Below are positions 17,415-26,555 of a stretch of 64,000 nucleotides of DNA, piece by piece (positions within the stretch are counted from its first letter, which is position 1; every line of letters begins with the position of its first letter). The notes beneath the pieces were generated by a model, which had not been told where the DNA came from, did not search any database, and saw only the letters and a list, made by a program, of their open reading frames with translations. The position numbers and the translations under genes were made by a program. The stretch spans positions 3,384 through 67,383 of the forward strand of contig DAOUET010000170.1 in NCBI GenBank assembly GCA_034430155.1, read 5' to 3'. This DNA comes from DAOUET01 sp034430155 (GTDB lineage: Bacteria; Chloroflexota; Anaerolineae; Anaerolineales; UBA4823).

Positions 17415-18752
17415 ATGAACAAAGATGATTTACTTATTCGTGTTAATGAAGATCAGGTTAAATTCATCTCTCTACAATTTACCGACGTCACCGGCTCTGT
17501 GAAGAGCGTGGACATCCCCGTCAACCGTCTCCAGGAAGCCTTAGAAGAAGGAATCTGGTTTGATGGTTCGTCGGTCGAGGGGTTTGCCCGCATCCAAGAA
17601 AGCGATATGCGTCTGGTTCCAGATGGCAGTACCTACGCGGTTCTACCCTGGAGTCCTGTAGATTTTCGCCGAGCTCGTGTTTTCTGTGATATTTATCAAC
17701 CGGATGGTTTACCATTTCCGGGTGATCCCCGCAGTACGCTAAAAGGTATTTTGGCGAGATTGAGCGAGCGAGGATGGACATACAATGTCGGTCCAGAACC
17801 CGAATTCTTCCTATTCAAACATAATGGGCCTGAGAGTATTCATCCAGTTCCACATGATGTGGGTGGATACTTCGACTTCTCGGCGAATGACGATGCAGTG
17901 CGCGTTCGGACGGAGTTGATGGATGCTCTCGCCGGCATGGGCTTGGATGTTGAAATGGGCCACCATGAAGTCGCCCTAGGTCAGCACGAGATTGACTTCC
18001 AATTTGCTGGGGCATTGCGAACTGCTGACAATATTCTGACATTGAAATATACCGTTCAAGCGATAGCAGCACAACATGGCCTGGTGGCATCATTCATGCC
18101 CAAACCAATATTCGGGATTAATGGGTCGGGAATGCATTGTCACCAATCTTTATTCGATAGCAAAGGGAATAACCTGTTTTTTGATCCAAACGGCGAGCAT
18201 TACCTGTCGCCGGTTGCTTCCGGTTTTATCGCTGGACAGCTCGTGCATGCGCGCGCCCTGGCGGCCGTGGTCGCCCCAACCATAAATTCTTATAAGAGGT
18301 TGGTTCCGGGATATGAAGCGCCTGTTTACGTCGGTTGGGCACAAATCAATCGATCGGCGTTGATCCGAATTCCCCACTACACTCCTGGGAGAGAGAAGTC
18401 CATTCGAGCAGAACTACGCTTTCCTGATCCATCTGCGAATCCCTATCTGGCTCTGACCGTCATGCTGGCAGCTGCCCTGGATGGTATCGAACGTGGTTTA
18501 ACTGCTCCAGAACCATTAAATGATGTAAATGTTTACCTGTTGACAGAGCAAGAGCGTGCTGCCAGGCACATTGGCGAATTGCCGGGGTCATTGTCTGAAG
18601 CTTTGAGGGAGTTGGGTAACAACCAGGTATTGAAAGATGCCCTCGGGTCAGCCGTTTATGAAGCGTTCCAACGAGCTAAATGGGCCGAAGTGGAGGAATA
18701 CCGCACAAAAGTGACTGATTGGGAAGTTGAGCGATATTTGCTAACTGCGTGA
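17415..18752 (+). CDS. glnA: Glutamine synthetase type I
   Basis: 445 residues; joins ammonia to glutamate using ATP. Motifs in order: DGSSVEGFARIQESDM (about 51-66), GPEPEFFLFK for metal binding (about 127-136), FGINGSGMHCHQSL for ATP/substrate binding (about 235-248) and RIPHYTPGREKSIRAELRFP (about 317). The length matches the GSI-alpha class (about 444 residues), and the adenylylated-tyrosine loop of GSI-beta is not seen, so control is probably by feedback rather than adenylylation. GGAGGG precedes the ATG by 5 bp. Stand-alone gene with its own promoter. Confidence 0.96.
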   Translation: MNKDDLLIRVNEDQVKFISLQFTDVTGSVKSVDIPVNRLQEALEEGIWFDGSSVEGFARIQESDMRLVPDGSTYAVLPWSPVDFRRARVFCDIYQPDGLPFPGDPRSTLKGILARLSERGWTYNVGPEPEFFLFKHNGPESIHPVPHDVGGYFDFSANDDAVRVRTELMDALAGMGLDVEMGHHEVALGQHEIDFQFAGALRTADNILTLKYTVQAIAAQHGLVASFMPKPIFGINGSGMHCHQSLFDSKGNNLFFDPNGEHYLSPVASGFIAGQLVHARALAAVVAPTINSYKRLVPGYEAPVYVGWAQINRSALIRIPHYTPGREKSIRAELRFPDPSANPYLALTVMLAAALDGIERGLTAPEPLNDVNVYLLTEQERAARHIGELPGSLSEALRELGNNQVLKDALGSAVYEAFQRAKWAEVEEYRTKVTDWEVERYLLTA

Positions 18753-18785
18753 AAATCAATAAAGGACCTCTTACTGACATGATTT

Positions 18786-19511
18786 TCACAAGGGAATGGG
18801 ATTGAAATCGGTATCGCGATCGAAGAAATCTTCACTCTCCAGGCGCTTGAGGGTATTTACAATGAGGTAGGTGAGTGGAGTCGCCAAAGCCTCGTAGGTA
18901 ACTTTGAAAAACCATTGTGAAATGATGGCGCGAGCGAGTTCGGATGTCTGAAAAATCCCAAAGAACGCGATGGTAATAAAGACCGCCGAGTCAGCTCCTT
19001 CGCCTACTATGGTGGAGGCGATCGTGCGAACCCATAATAAACGCCCGGCGGTCTTGATCTTCAATTTAGCCATCACATATGAGTTGAGAAATTCTCCGAT
19101 CAGATATGCGATAAAAGAGGCTAACAATAAACGGGGAGTAAATCCCAGGATCGCCTGGTAAGCCTGTTTCGCCAGGTCTGGCGTAATGAATTGACCTACC
19201 GACCAAAAAGGCGCCGGTGGCAATCTTCCTGCTATCCAAATTGCGATGACTGCCAGTAAATTGCATAGAAATCCGGTCCAGATCACTTGTCTGGCGCGGG
19301 CGTATCCATATACTTCGGTGAGGATATCTCCGAATATGTAGGCCAAGGGGAAGAGGATAACAGCTGCCGGTAAGTAAAGTCCGGCGATATTTATTACCTT
19401 AACTGCGATTATGTTGGAGATAATCAACGTGGTAATGAAGATTGCCATTACAAAAGGGAACCAGCGATAACCCTTTGGTTGTATCCTGGTCGGATCTTCT
19501 GAATCAGCCAT
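18786..19511 (-). CDS. yhhQ: Queuosine precursor transporter (YhhQ/VUT family)
   Basis: 241 residues, six membrane helices. The family marks are TLIISNIIAVKVINIAGLYLPAA near the N-terminus, FPLAYIFGDILTEVYGY (about 54-70), a SFIAYLIGEFLNSYVMAKLK block (about 132-151) and VGEGADSAVFITIAFFG (about 170-186). YhhQ proteins import 7-cyano-7-deazaguanine or 7-aminomethyl-7-deazaguanine. The gene follows queF by 32 bp, so the two form an operon for uptake and reduction of queuosine precursors. Confidence 0.9.
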   Translation of the reverse strand: MADSEDPTRIQPKGYRWFPFVMAIFITTLIISNIIAVKVINIAGLYLPAAVILFPLAYIFGDILTEVYGYARARQVIWTGFLCNLLAVIAIWIAGRLPPAPFWSVGQFITPDLAKQAYQAILGFTPRLLLASFIAYLIGEFLNSYVMAKLKIKTAGRLLWVRTIASTIVGEGADSAVFITIAFFGIFQTSELARAIISQWFFKVTYEALATPLTYLIVNTLKRLESEDFFDRDTDFNPIPL

Positions 19512-19543
19512 GAAAAACCGCTTTCCTAAATCGATTAATCAAA

Positions 19544-20011
19544 TCAGGTTATTGAACGATCGCCATCTAGTTTAGCGGACTCGTGTGATAGCCACTGCTC
19601 ACGTGCCTGGGGAGTTTTGGTATGGTCTGCTTCAACTTCTATGCCAATTCCTCCCCGGATGTTAAAGGTGCCGGTGACTTTACACCAATGTGGGTTTAAG
19701 ATCGCTACCAAGTCATCTAAGATCTGGTTGACTACGTGCTCGTGGAAAACCCTTTCATTCCGGTATGACCACAGGTACAGTTTGAATGATTTCGATTCAA
19801 CGATCTTCTCATCCGGCACATACTGAACCCGAATAGTAGCAAAATCCGGTTGGCTGGTCATGGGGCACAAACAAGTGAATTCATCACTTTCGAGAGTAAT
19901 CTGGTAATATCTACCAGGAGAGCGATTGGGAAACGCCTCCAATCTTTTGCTTGGTTTCGCCTCACTGCCCAGGATGGTTAATTCTTTTAAATCAGAAGGA
20001 TCTGTTGGCAT
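19544..20011 (-). CDS. queF: 7-cyano-7-deazaguanine reductase (preQ1 synthase)
   Basis: 155 residues, the short (unimodular) QueF. The active-site segment FTCLCPMTSQPDFATI holds the catalytic Cys and Asp, and ESKSFKLYLWSYRNERVFHE (about 71-90) binds NADPH. It reduces preQ0 to preQ1 in queuosine tRNA modification. The ATG is preceded by AGGAGG 4-5 bp upstream. The de novo genes queC/D/E are not in the window; with YhhQ next to it the cell may salvage preQ0. No preQ1 riboswitch could be supported in the 350-bp upstream region on this strand. Confidence 0.94.
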   Translation of the reverse strand: MPTDPSDLKELTILGSEAKPSKRLEAFPNRSPGRYYQITLESDEFTCLCPMTSQPDFATIRVQYVPDEKIVESKSFKLYLWSYRNERVFHEHVVNQILDDLVAILNPHWCKVTGTFNIRGGIGIEVEADHTKTPQAREQWLSHESAKLDGDRSIT

Positions 20012-20365
20012 TTAATACCTCCTAAGAAAGCGATAATCCTCTCCATTGGGGGAAATTGAAAGTACCGGTAATCTTACGATCAAGAAAACCAGGTCACCTG
20101 CACTACCCTGTAAAAACACGTTCATCGTAAATATATTTTATACCTGGAAGTAGTGGGTATACGGTCCTTTCGCGATCGTAAAACCGACAGAACGGTGTGA
20201 CATTTTACACCAGCTCGGTGTGAATACCTTATCAGATCTAGACACCATTTGCTTGATAACCAAGCTACCAGTGCACCTCTCATAACGATAATCGATCTTT
20301 ATCAACTGAAACGGCAACCATCAACCTGGCTTTAGTGCTAATTATCTTGTATTTGATAATAAAGC
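20012..20365. other. Leader/intergenic stretch upstream of queF
   Basis: No gene is supported. A short palindrome, GGTGTGACATTTTACACC at 20194-20211 (5-bp arms GGTGT/ACACC, with a further GGTGTGA at 20217), lies about 185 bp before queF and might be an operator. The stretch at 20090-20112 has CAGGTGACCTGG-type dyad symmetry. Nothing else stands out. Confidence 0.35.
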
Positions 20366-20455
20366 TAGGACTTACGCAGTTGGTGGGAGGATGGGGGCGT
20401 TTGGGCATCGCCCGCTCAAACACCCCCGATTTTCCCCTGAACTGCGTAACTACTA
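20366..20455 (+). repeat. 90-bp MITE-like repeat, copy 2
   Basis: Same length and ends as copy 1. It is flanked on both sides by the 5-bp direct repeat AAAGC, which looks like a target-site duplication. It lies between queF and the phosphatase gene. The 205 bp to its right (20456-20660) contain no gene I can support. Confidence 0.92.
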
Positions 20456-20660
20456 AAAGCTTTCTTTTCGGGTGTGAATCCATTCAAGGTCATCTGCCTC
20501 ACAGGGCTTTAGACAGCGACGAGGTATGTTGATCAAAACTTTCCGCTGCATTTCGGAGGTTTCATCTAAAACCCTCAATGAGGAAGGTCACTTAATCAAT
20601 CAGGAGCGTTATTTGCTTAAATTATACCCATCTAAGGGATCGAGAATCCTTCCAGAAAGA

Positions 20661-21470
20661 TTAGTCTTGAGATTTTATCGCTAATAAAGTCACATCATCC
20701 GCTTGAGGAGCGTCTCCTTGAAAATCCCCCAAAGATTGGAGAACCTGGTCACATATCATTTGAGCCGTGGCACGAACGTGGTCACGTACACAAGCTTGTA
20801 GCCTTTTTAAACCAAAGAAGTCCCCTTGTTGGTTCCTTATATCGGTTGCGCCATCCGTATATAAAAATAATAAACCACCGGGTTTGATTTCAACAGTTTT
20901 TACATCAAGGTTAGGTTTGGGTAAAATCCCCAAGGGTTGACCCTGACTGAGAGCAGGAATACTCATCTCTCCCTGATTGTTAAAAAGCAGAGGTAGTTCA
21001 TGACTTGCCCGGGCGTAGAAAAACTCTCCTTTAATACGATTTAATACGCCATACAATACAGTAACAAACATACCTTCATCATTCATATCCTGTAAGAGGC
21101 GATTTACCCGGTGCAATACGTGTGTTGGGAGGCGGTAGCGGGTGCATTCAGCCCGGAATAGACTGTGTGTGAGTGCCACAAATAGTGAAGCAGGTACACC
21201 CTTATCGGATACGTCGCCGATTAGGATGGCTACATTATCCCGGTCGAGCGAAATAATCTCGAACAAATCACCGCCGACAGCCCTGGTGGGTTCCATTTGC
21301 ACTCCAAAGTTGTAGCCCTCCAGGAGTGGTAAGGTGCGTGGTAACAGGCTGGTCTGGATTCGTCTGGCAACCTGTAGGTCTTGTTCCAACCTTTCCTTTT
21401 CAATGATTTTGGCTTGGGCGGCCTGAAGATCTTGGTAAGCCCGAGTTAATTCAATATTCTTCTCTTGCAA
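20661..21470 (-). pseudogene. SpoIIE-type PP2C phosphatase, C-terminal part of an interrupted gene
   Basis: 269 residues if started at the TTG at 21470. A coiled coil (residues about 1-35, rich in Glu/Gln/Ala) leads into a PP2C/SpoIIE phosphatase domain with LQVARRIQTSLLPRTLP, RAVGGDLFEI and IGDVSDKGVPASLF (metal-binding Asp residues) and FLYTDGATDIRN, all conserved. The reading frame is the same as that of the cyclic-nucleotide-binding gene upstream: the only break is one TAA at 21495-21497, after which the frame continues without stop into the coiled coil. The original product was probably one protein (about 410 codons): cNMP domain, coiled coil, phosphatase. It may still be made by internal initiation. 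Confidence 0.8.
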
Positions 21471-21494
21471 GTCGTGAATGGTAGCATTTTTCGA

Positions 21495-21893
21495 TTAGCG
21501 TAAACGGGTGCTAAATTCGCGCAACATATGAACGGCAAGAGACGGGCGGCGTTCGAGCATTGCATCAAAATCTTCACGGCTCATTTCCATTAGTTTAGCG
21601 TGTGTACGCGTATGTATACTGGCTGTCCGCAACTCATCTTGATCAAGCAAGCTCATTTCGCCAATATAATCGCCGGGTCCTCGGACATTGAGCAAACGTT
21701 CGTTTGAGGTTCCATAGGCTTTAATGATTTCTAATTCCCCTTCGAGAATGATAAAAAAGAGATTACCCTGCTCGACTTCATGCACTAAGAGCGTATCGTC
21801 TGGAACTTCACAGGGTCGTAGAACTTCCTCAAGGTGGCGAATTTCAGCCTTAGGGAGTGAAGCATATAAAGGAACATTATTTAGGGCTGACAT
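21495..21893 (-). pseudogene. Cyclic-nucleotide-binding domain, N-terminal part of an interrupted gene
   Basis: 132 residues, a single Crp-type cNMP-binding domain: VPLYASLPKAEIRHLEEVL start, FFIILEGELEII, the phosphate-binding loop GDYIGEMSLLDQDELRTASI (Glu and Arg present) and a C-terminal helix. It stops at a TAA and the same frame then continues as the linker and phosphatase (see next gene). The gene begins 2 bp after the RsbW-like gene stop, so it is translationally linked. A free cNMP domain without an output domain is unusual, which supports a recent break. Confidence 0.8.
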
Positions 21894-21895
21894 TC

Positions 21896-22309
21896 TTATT
21901 CTTCTCTGTTTTTTACCATAGTAAGGACATTTCCGGCATCCTCAGAAAAATCAAAATGGACCTCATCCATTAATTTATGCATCAAGAATAAGCCTGCTCC
22001 GCGTGGTTTGATTTCATCCAGGGGAGCGTTCAGGTCTGGTTCAGGAACGCTCAGGGGAACAAAAGATTGGCCTTGATCTCGTAAAATTATAGAAAACCTA
22101 TCTTTTGTGGTCTCGCAAGTACATTGGATGTCCCCTAAACCTTCACCCCCATAAGCATGCTCAATGATATTTGAACAAGCTTCATCAACAGCTAATTGCA
22201 CGGCATAGATCGCTTTTTCACCCAATCCAGCTTCTTTAGCTGCTAGGGTGACGAAATCGCAGATCTTCGCCAAATTTTCATAATTTCCAAGGAATTTTAC
22301 AGAGGGCAT
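21896..22309 (-). CDS. RsbW-like anti-sigma/ATP-binding protein
   Basis: 137 residues, a GHKL ATPase of the HATPase_c_2 type. N-box LAVDEACSNIIEHAYGG (about 43-59), G1 box LRDQGQSF (about 78-85) and G2 box KPRGAGLFLMHKLMDEV (about 101-117). Such kinases bind a sigma factor and phosphorylate an STAS antagonist, which a PP2C phosphatase reactivates. The phosphatase follows in the same operon, but no STAS protein or sigma factor is encoded nearby. Confidence 0.85.
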   Translation of the reverse strand: MPSVKFLGNYENLAKICDFVTLAAKEAGLGEKAIYAVQLAVDEACSNIIEHAYGGEGLGDIQCTCETTKDRFSIILRDQGQSFVPLSVPEPDLNAPLDEIKPRGAGLFLMHKLMDEVHFDFSEDAGNVLTMVKNREE

Positions 22310-22582
22310 TGATTCCCAAATGTTCTAAAGGGTTGTGTGAATAAAAGTTAATTTACCTTTGTCGGTGATAATTGGGAGAATAACATGCGAATGCAAGTAT
22401 AACATGGAAAAATATTCCCGAAACTCGGGCGAGTTCAATCATCCCCCGAACTGACCACTTTATAGTATGAACCTGCAATCTTAGGAAATTTAGTAACGAT
22501 GCCTCTTAAACTCCTAATAAGAATGAGACCTCAAGCGAAATCCGCGATATCAAACCTAAACGCCTTCCAGCTTGTGGAGTTG

Positions 22583-23389
22583 TCAAAGGCTGGATTTGAC
22601 CGAATAATTCGCAATGAAATCCATAATCAGACGGTTGAATAAATCCGGTTTGCTTAAATGTGGCTGATGCCCACAATTTGGTATACCCCGACCAATGGCT
22701 TGTGGCAAGCTATCGACAAGGGCTGGGAAGGACTTGGGATTAAGAGTTAGATCATCTTCCCCCCAGATAACCAATACAGGAATGTCTATTCTTGAAAGTT
22801 GCTCTTCAAGGTCTGGGACAGTTTTAGGGATTTGCAGTATGTGAGGGGAGGCGCGCTTGTAATCCTCAGCAATTTGCTGGCGGTATGAATCAGAGATTTT
22901 ATGGCTGGCTTTAATTTCCCATCCTGCAAAAGCGTGGATTAACCAGGTGGGTGCCACCTCCATAGCTTTTCCCCAGATCTCGGGTCGATGATTGACCATG
23001 CGTACGATTGGAGAGAGTTGCGCGCTGTGATAAAAAGGGTCAACCAAGACTATACCTTGGACTTCATCCTGATGTTCAATACCATATGTAAGACATAATA
23101 AGCCCCCTAATGAATGACCAATCAAAAACGGAGGTATCGTTAATTTTAAGGAAGAGATCCATTGAGAGGTTTGTTTGTTGATGTTTTCGAAGCGATACAA
23201 ATCGGGATCATCTGGTTTAGGGCTATCACCATGACCTAACAAATCCAGGGAAATCGCCTGGTATCCATTATGGACAAGTTCAGATGCCAGGGACATCCAA
23301 TCATACATTGAGGCAGCTATACCGTGGATTAATATCACCGGCAGGCCATCCCCCTGGATAAGATAATTTAAATCTGATGAAACTGGCAT
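22583..23389 (-). CDS. Alpha/beta hydrolase
   Basis: 268 residues. Oxyanion region LIHGIAASMYDW (about 19-30), nucleophile elbow LIGHSLGGLLCL with the catalytic Ser (about 91-102), acid in VIWGEDDLTLNPK (about 217-229) and the catalytic His in GIPNCGHQPHLSKPD (about 242-256). The substrate is unknown; family members cut esters, haloalkanes or epoxides. The gene begins 4 bp after the stop of the large hydrolase-ligase fusion gene, so the two are probably one operon that acts on fatty acyl or similar esters. Confidence 0.82.
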   Translation of the reverse strand: MPVSSDLNYLIQGDGLPVILIHGIAASMYDWMSLASELVHNGYQAISLDLLGHGDSPKPDDPDLYRFENINKQTSQWISSLKLTIPPFLIGHSLGGLLCLTYGIEHQDEVQGIVLVDPFYHSAQLSPIVRMVNHRPEIWGKAMEVAPTWLIHAFAGWEIKASHKISDSYRQQIAEDYKRASPHILQIPKTVPDLEEQLSRIDIPVLVIWGEDDLTLNPKSFPALVDSLPQAIGRGIPNCGHQPHLSKPDLFNRLIMDFIANYSVKSSL

Positions 23390-23393
23390 ATGG

Positions 23394-25916
23394 TTAAGAT
23401 TGATTAGTTGTGGGCGTCTCCAGGCGCTGCTCGTAGCGCTTGGCGAGCTCGCGCCGGATTACCTTACCGATAAATGTGCGAGGGAAATCCTCGACAAAAA
23501 TTACAAAACGTGGCACTAAATTTGGCGGAAGGCGGCGTCTGCAAAATGCGATTATGGAGTCTGGATTCGGACGTTCTTTTTGGGCGATTACGAAAGCAAT
23601 CGGTTGGTTTGCGATGGCGACGACAGCAACCTCCTGGATTTGAGGGATTTCATATAAAACTTCTTCTACATCGCGCGGGAAAGCCGGTTTGTCGGGTTTA
23701 TCGGGATACCATAAATCAACTTTCCGAGCGATGATTCGGAAGTAGCCTTCAGCATCCATCTGGGCGATATCCCCGGTCAATAACCACCCATCTGAATCGA
23801 GTGCCTGTTCAGTTTCTCTTGGAGCTTTCCAATATCCAAGCATTGTCTGGGGACCACGGACGGCAAGTTCTCCGATTTGACCGATAGTGACTTCTTTCTT
23901 CCCTCCTATTAAGTCAACTACTCGAGCTTCGGTTGAAGGCAGAGGCATCCCGATGCTGCCTACTTTCCGTTTTCCTTCGAGGGGATTGGCGTGCGTAATC
24001 GGGCTGGCTTCGGTCAGACCATAGCCTTCAACAAGCCTGCCACGGGTGAGCTTCTCGAAAGATTCCTGTACTTCAACAGGCAAGGGAGCAGATCCACTGA
24101 TACAAGCTTTAATTGAGCTGACGCCGAATTTTCGGACGCCTGGAAAATCCTTAATGGCCAGGTACATACGTGGCACTCCGGGGAAAATGGTCGGATGGTA
24201 GCGTTTAATGGTCTTTAAAACCTCAAGGACCTCAAAATCTGATTTGACAATCAGTGTAGCTCCCAATGTGAAAGGGACGTTAAGCGCGGCGGTCAAACCG
24301 TAGCTATGGGAGAAGGGCAAAATGGAAAGAAACCGTTCTTTTCCTTCTTGAGCAGTGGGCATCCAATGGCGGGTTTGCAGGGCATTTGCTACCAGATTGC
24401 GATGGGTCAGCATCACTCCTTTAGGATCCGCAGTGGTACCGCCGGTATAATGGATAGCTGCAAGATCGTTGGAAGTGGTGGGGATCTCTGGTGACTTCCA
24501 ACTGTGGGCAGAAAGCAGGCGGTTAAAGTTATGTGTGTTGACTTCGGTAGGCATGTCCTGTTGAGGCTGTTTACTTTTTCTCCGAGAAAGAGCCAGCCTT
24601 AGTTGTCTGGAGAACGGCATGTAATCACTGAGACGAGTAAAGATAACATGTTCGAGAGGAGATGATCCCACGCTTGCCAAGGCGGTTTTAATCTTTTGAA
24701 CGGTATTATCGAACTCGGTCAATGTGACCAGAACCCGCGAGCCGGTTTCCTGTAATTGGTGGATAAGGTTTTCAGGGTCAGTGGAAGGTAGGGTGAAGAC
24801 AGCAATCGCACCTGCTTCTAGAGCGCCGTAGAATGCGATCACCATTTGAGGTGAGTTGGGCAGCAGCAGCATCACACGGTCGCCGCGGTCCACTCCCAGA
24901 GAGCGCAGGGCATTGGCAAAGCGGTAAATTTCCTGGATCAGGCGACGGTAAGTAATGCGATTTCCTTCGAAAATGATCGCGGTATGACGTGGGAAGCGAT
25001 GGGCAGTGGAACGCAAGAAGTAGTGCAGGGGGATAGGCGGGATAGCGATGGTAAATGGAACGCCCTCGTCATAATTATTCAACCAGGGTCGTTCGTTGAT
25101 CAGAGATTCCTGAAGATTGGTTGGGGATGTGAGGGACTCATCACGCCAAGTACCCTGGGTGCGATCCAAACTACGTTGGATGGCGCGGTTGACAGCTTCG
25201 CGCCTTTCCAACATCACCAGATGACCGGATGCCCCAACGTCAATTTCTTCCGCACCGGGGATAGCACGGGCGACTTCCTCGAACAATGGTTCTGCAAAGA
25301 CGATGTCAAGGTGACCTCGAATGACCATGGTAGGCACTTCAAGGCTGCGAAAGAGGCTCCATCCATTCCAGGTTATGAGATTTTGATGGTACCAGGCGTG
25401 CATTACGTGGGGTGGCGCAGATAACCAACCGCGCACGAGTATGCTGATCGAGCGCAGCATGGGCAAGGGCAATTGAAGCAAGAAGCGGTAGAGAGGGTTT
25501 AGTCTAAACTCGCCTGCTGTTGCAATCAGGATTAGTTGGGAGACCCGATCGTGATGAGCGACAGCAAACTCGGTGGCAACCGCCCCACCGAAGGAATGGC
25601 CAACCAGGACAAAGCGATCAGCCACTGCCAATTCTTGAAGGGCGATTTCGAGATCCCTCTGGATAGATGCCATAGAATAACCGCTACTGGGTTTGTCAGA
25701 TCTGCCGTGACCGCGGAGATCAAGTGCGATAACGCGGTTTGAAAATGAGAATTCTTGTAATTGAAACTGCCATTGATGGGCTTGGCCACCATAACCATGT
25801 AAAAAGAGGATGGTGTGATTGGGACGATCAGGGGAGATATCAATCGCTGAAAGCCTGACCAGGGGATCAGTTGATATCCGGACCTGACGCCGGTAAAGTG
25901 CAAGATCGATTGCCAT
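23394..25916 (-). CDS. Fusion: alpha/beta hydrolase + acyl-CoA (AMP-forming) ligase
   Basis: 840 residues, a two-enzyme chain. Residues about 1-265 are an alpha/beta hydrolase with HGYGGQAHQW, nucleophile elbow LVGHSFGGAVATEF and His in ASGHLVMLERRE. Residues about 290-840 are an adenylate-forming ligase: P-loop IHYTGGTTADPKGVMLTHRN, LVEGYGLTEASPITHANP, WLLTGDIAQMDAEGYFRI and the C-terminal lysine in FIGKVIRREL. The hinge differs from the common GRKKDMI form: it reads ARKVDLWYPDKPDKPAFPRD. It may free and then activate a carboxylic acid as its CoA ester. Neither substrate can be named. Confidence 0.85.
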   Translation of the reverse strand: MAIDLALYRRQVRISTDPLVRLSAIDISPDRPNHTILFLHGYGGQAHQWQFQLQEFSFSNRVIALDLRGHGRSDKPSSGYSMASIQRDLEIALQELAVADRFVLVGHSFGGAVATEFAVAHHDRVSQLILIATAGEFRLNPLYRFLLQLPLPMLRSISILVRGWLSAPPHVMHAWYHQNLITWNGWSLFRSLEVPTMVIRGHLDIVFAEPLFEEVARAIPGAEEIDVGASGHLVMLERREAVNRAIQRSLDRTQGTWRDESLTSPTNLQESLINERPWLNNYDEGVPFTIAIPPIPLHYFLRSTAHRFPRHTAIIFEGNRITYRRLIQEIYRFANALRSLGVDRGDRVMLLLPNSPQMVIAFYGALEAGAIAVFTLPSTDPENLIHQLQETGSRVLVTLTEFDNTVQKIKTALASVGSSPLEHVIFTRLSDYMPFSRQLRLALSRRKSKQPQQDMPTEVNTHNFNRLLSAHSWKSPEIPTTSNDLAAIHYTGGTTADPKGVMLTHRNLVANALQTRHWMPTAQEGKERFLSILPFSHSYGLTAALNVPFTLGATLIVKSDFEVLEVLKTIKRYHPTIFPGVPRMYLAIKDFPGVRKFGVSSIKACISGSAPLPVEVQESFEKLTRGRLVEGYGLTEASPITHANPLEGKRKVGSIGMPLPSTEARVVDLIGGKKEVTIGQIGELAVRGPQTMLGYWKAPRETEQALDSDGWLLTGDIAQMDAEGYFRIIARKVDLWYPDKPDKPAFPRDVEEVLYEIPQIQEVAVVAIANQPIAFVIAQKERPNPDSIIAFCRRRLPPNLVPRFVIFVEDFPRTFIGKVIRRELAKRYEQRLETPTTNQS

Positions 25917-26089
25917 TTTAGTTTATGTGGTCGTTTACGGTGTTTCTGAGAAGAGTCTATATCAAATGAGGGGCTGGGTCAATTATGAGGTGCTTGATGC
26001 AAGTTTCCCGATTCGTGGTTGTATAATATGCCCGATATAGAGGGATGGCAGATGTTAATCGATAGAGGGACTGGGAGGTGACCAACACA

Positions 26090-26509
26090 ATGATAACCAG
26101 TACAAAGTCAATCTTGGTAAATACCAATGGAAACGCTGATACCCATGATATCACCGATCAGATTCGAAATTTGTTGAAAGACTGCGGTATCCGCGATGGG
26201 ATCGTGACAATTTTTACACCTTCCTCAACAAGTGCACTTACGACAATCGAATATGAATCGGGCGCGCTGAGCGATCTACGTCGTTTATTTGACGAAATTA
26301 TCGATCCAAGCCGCCCGTACGCACATAATGCCAGATGGGGTGATGGCAATGGACACAGCCATGTGCGGGCTTCCTTATTGGGACCTTCCATCACAATACC
26401 CATTGTCGATGGCAGGTTAACGCTAGGAACATGGCAGCAAGTCATTTTGGTGGACTTTGATATTCGCCCACGTCGGCGAGAATTGGTAGTTCAGATTTTG
26501 GGCAATTAG
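26090..26509 (+). CDS. YjbQ/UPF0047 family protein
   Basis: 139 residues from the ATG at 26090 (GGGAGGTG ribosome-binding site 9 bp before; a GTG at 26078 is in frame but overlaps that site). Family marks are IVTIFTPSSTSALTTIEYE, a WGDGNGHSHVRASLLGPS block with conserved His residues, and GTWQQVILVDFD near the end. Some members can replace thiamine-phosphate synthase in test systems, but the natural reaction is unsettled. Single gene, divergent from the hydrolase/ligase gene. Confidence 0.88.
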   Translation: MITSTKSILVNTNGNADTHDITDQIRNLLKDCGIRDGIVTIFTPSSTSALTTIEYESGALSDLRRLFDEIIDPSRPYAHNARWGDGNGHSHVRASLLGPSITIPIVDGRLTLGTWQQVILVDFDIRPRRRELVVQILGN

Positions 26510-26555
26510 AAGATCATCTCTTTCTGAACTCTACCTATCTTGGCTTCGAATCTTA

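Noticed and set aside
20085..20125. A preQ1-I-like stretch (ACCCTGTAAAAACACG with a CAGGT partner) near queF
   Set aside because: It lies on the plus strand, opposite to queF, with no plus-strand gene behind it, and the core bases of the preQ1 consensus do not fit.
21495..21497. Recoding of the internal stop as selenocysteine in the cNMP/phosphatase gene
   Set aside because: The stop is TAA, not TGA, so tRNA-Sec cannot read it.
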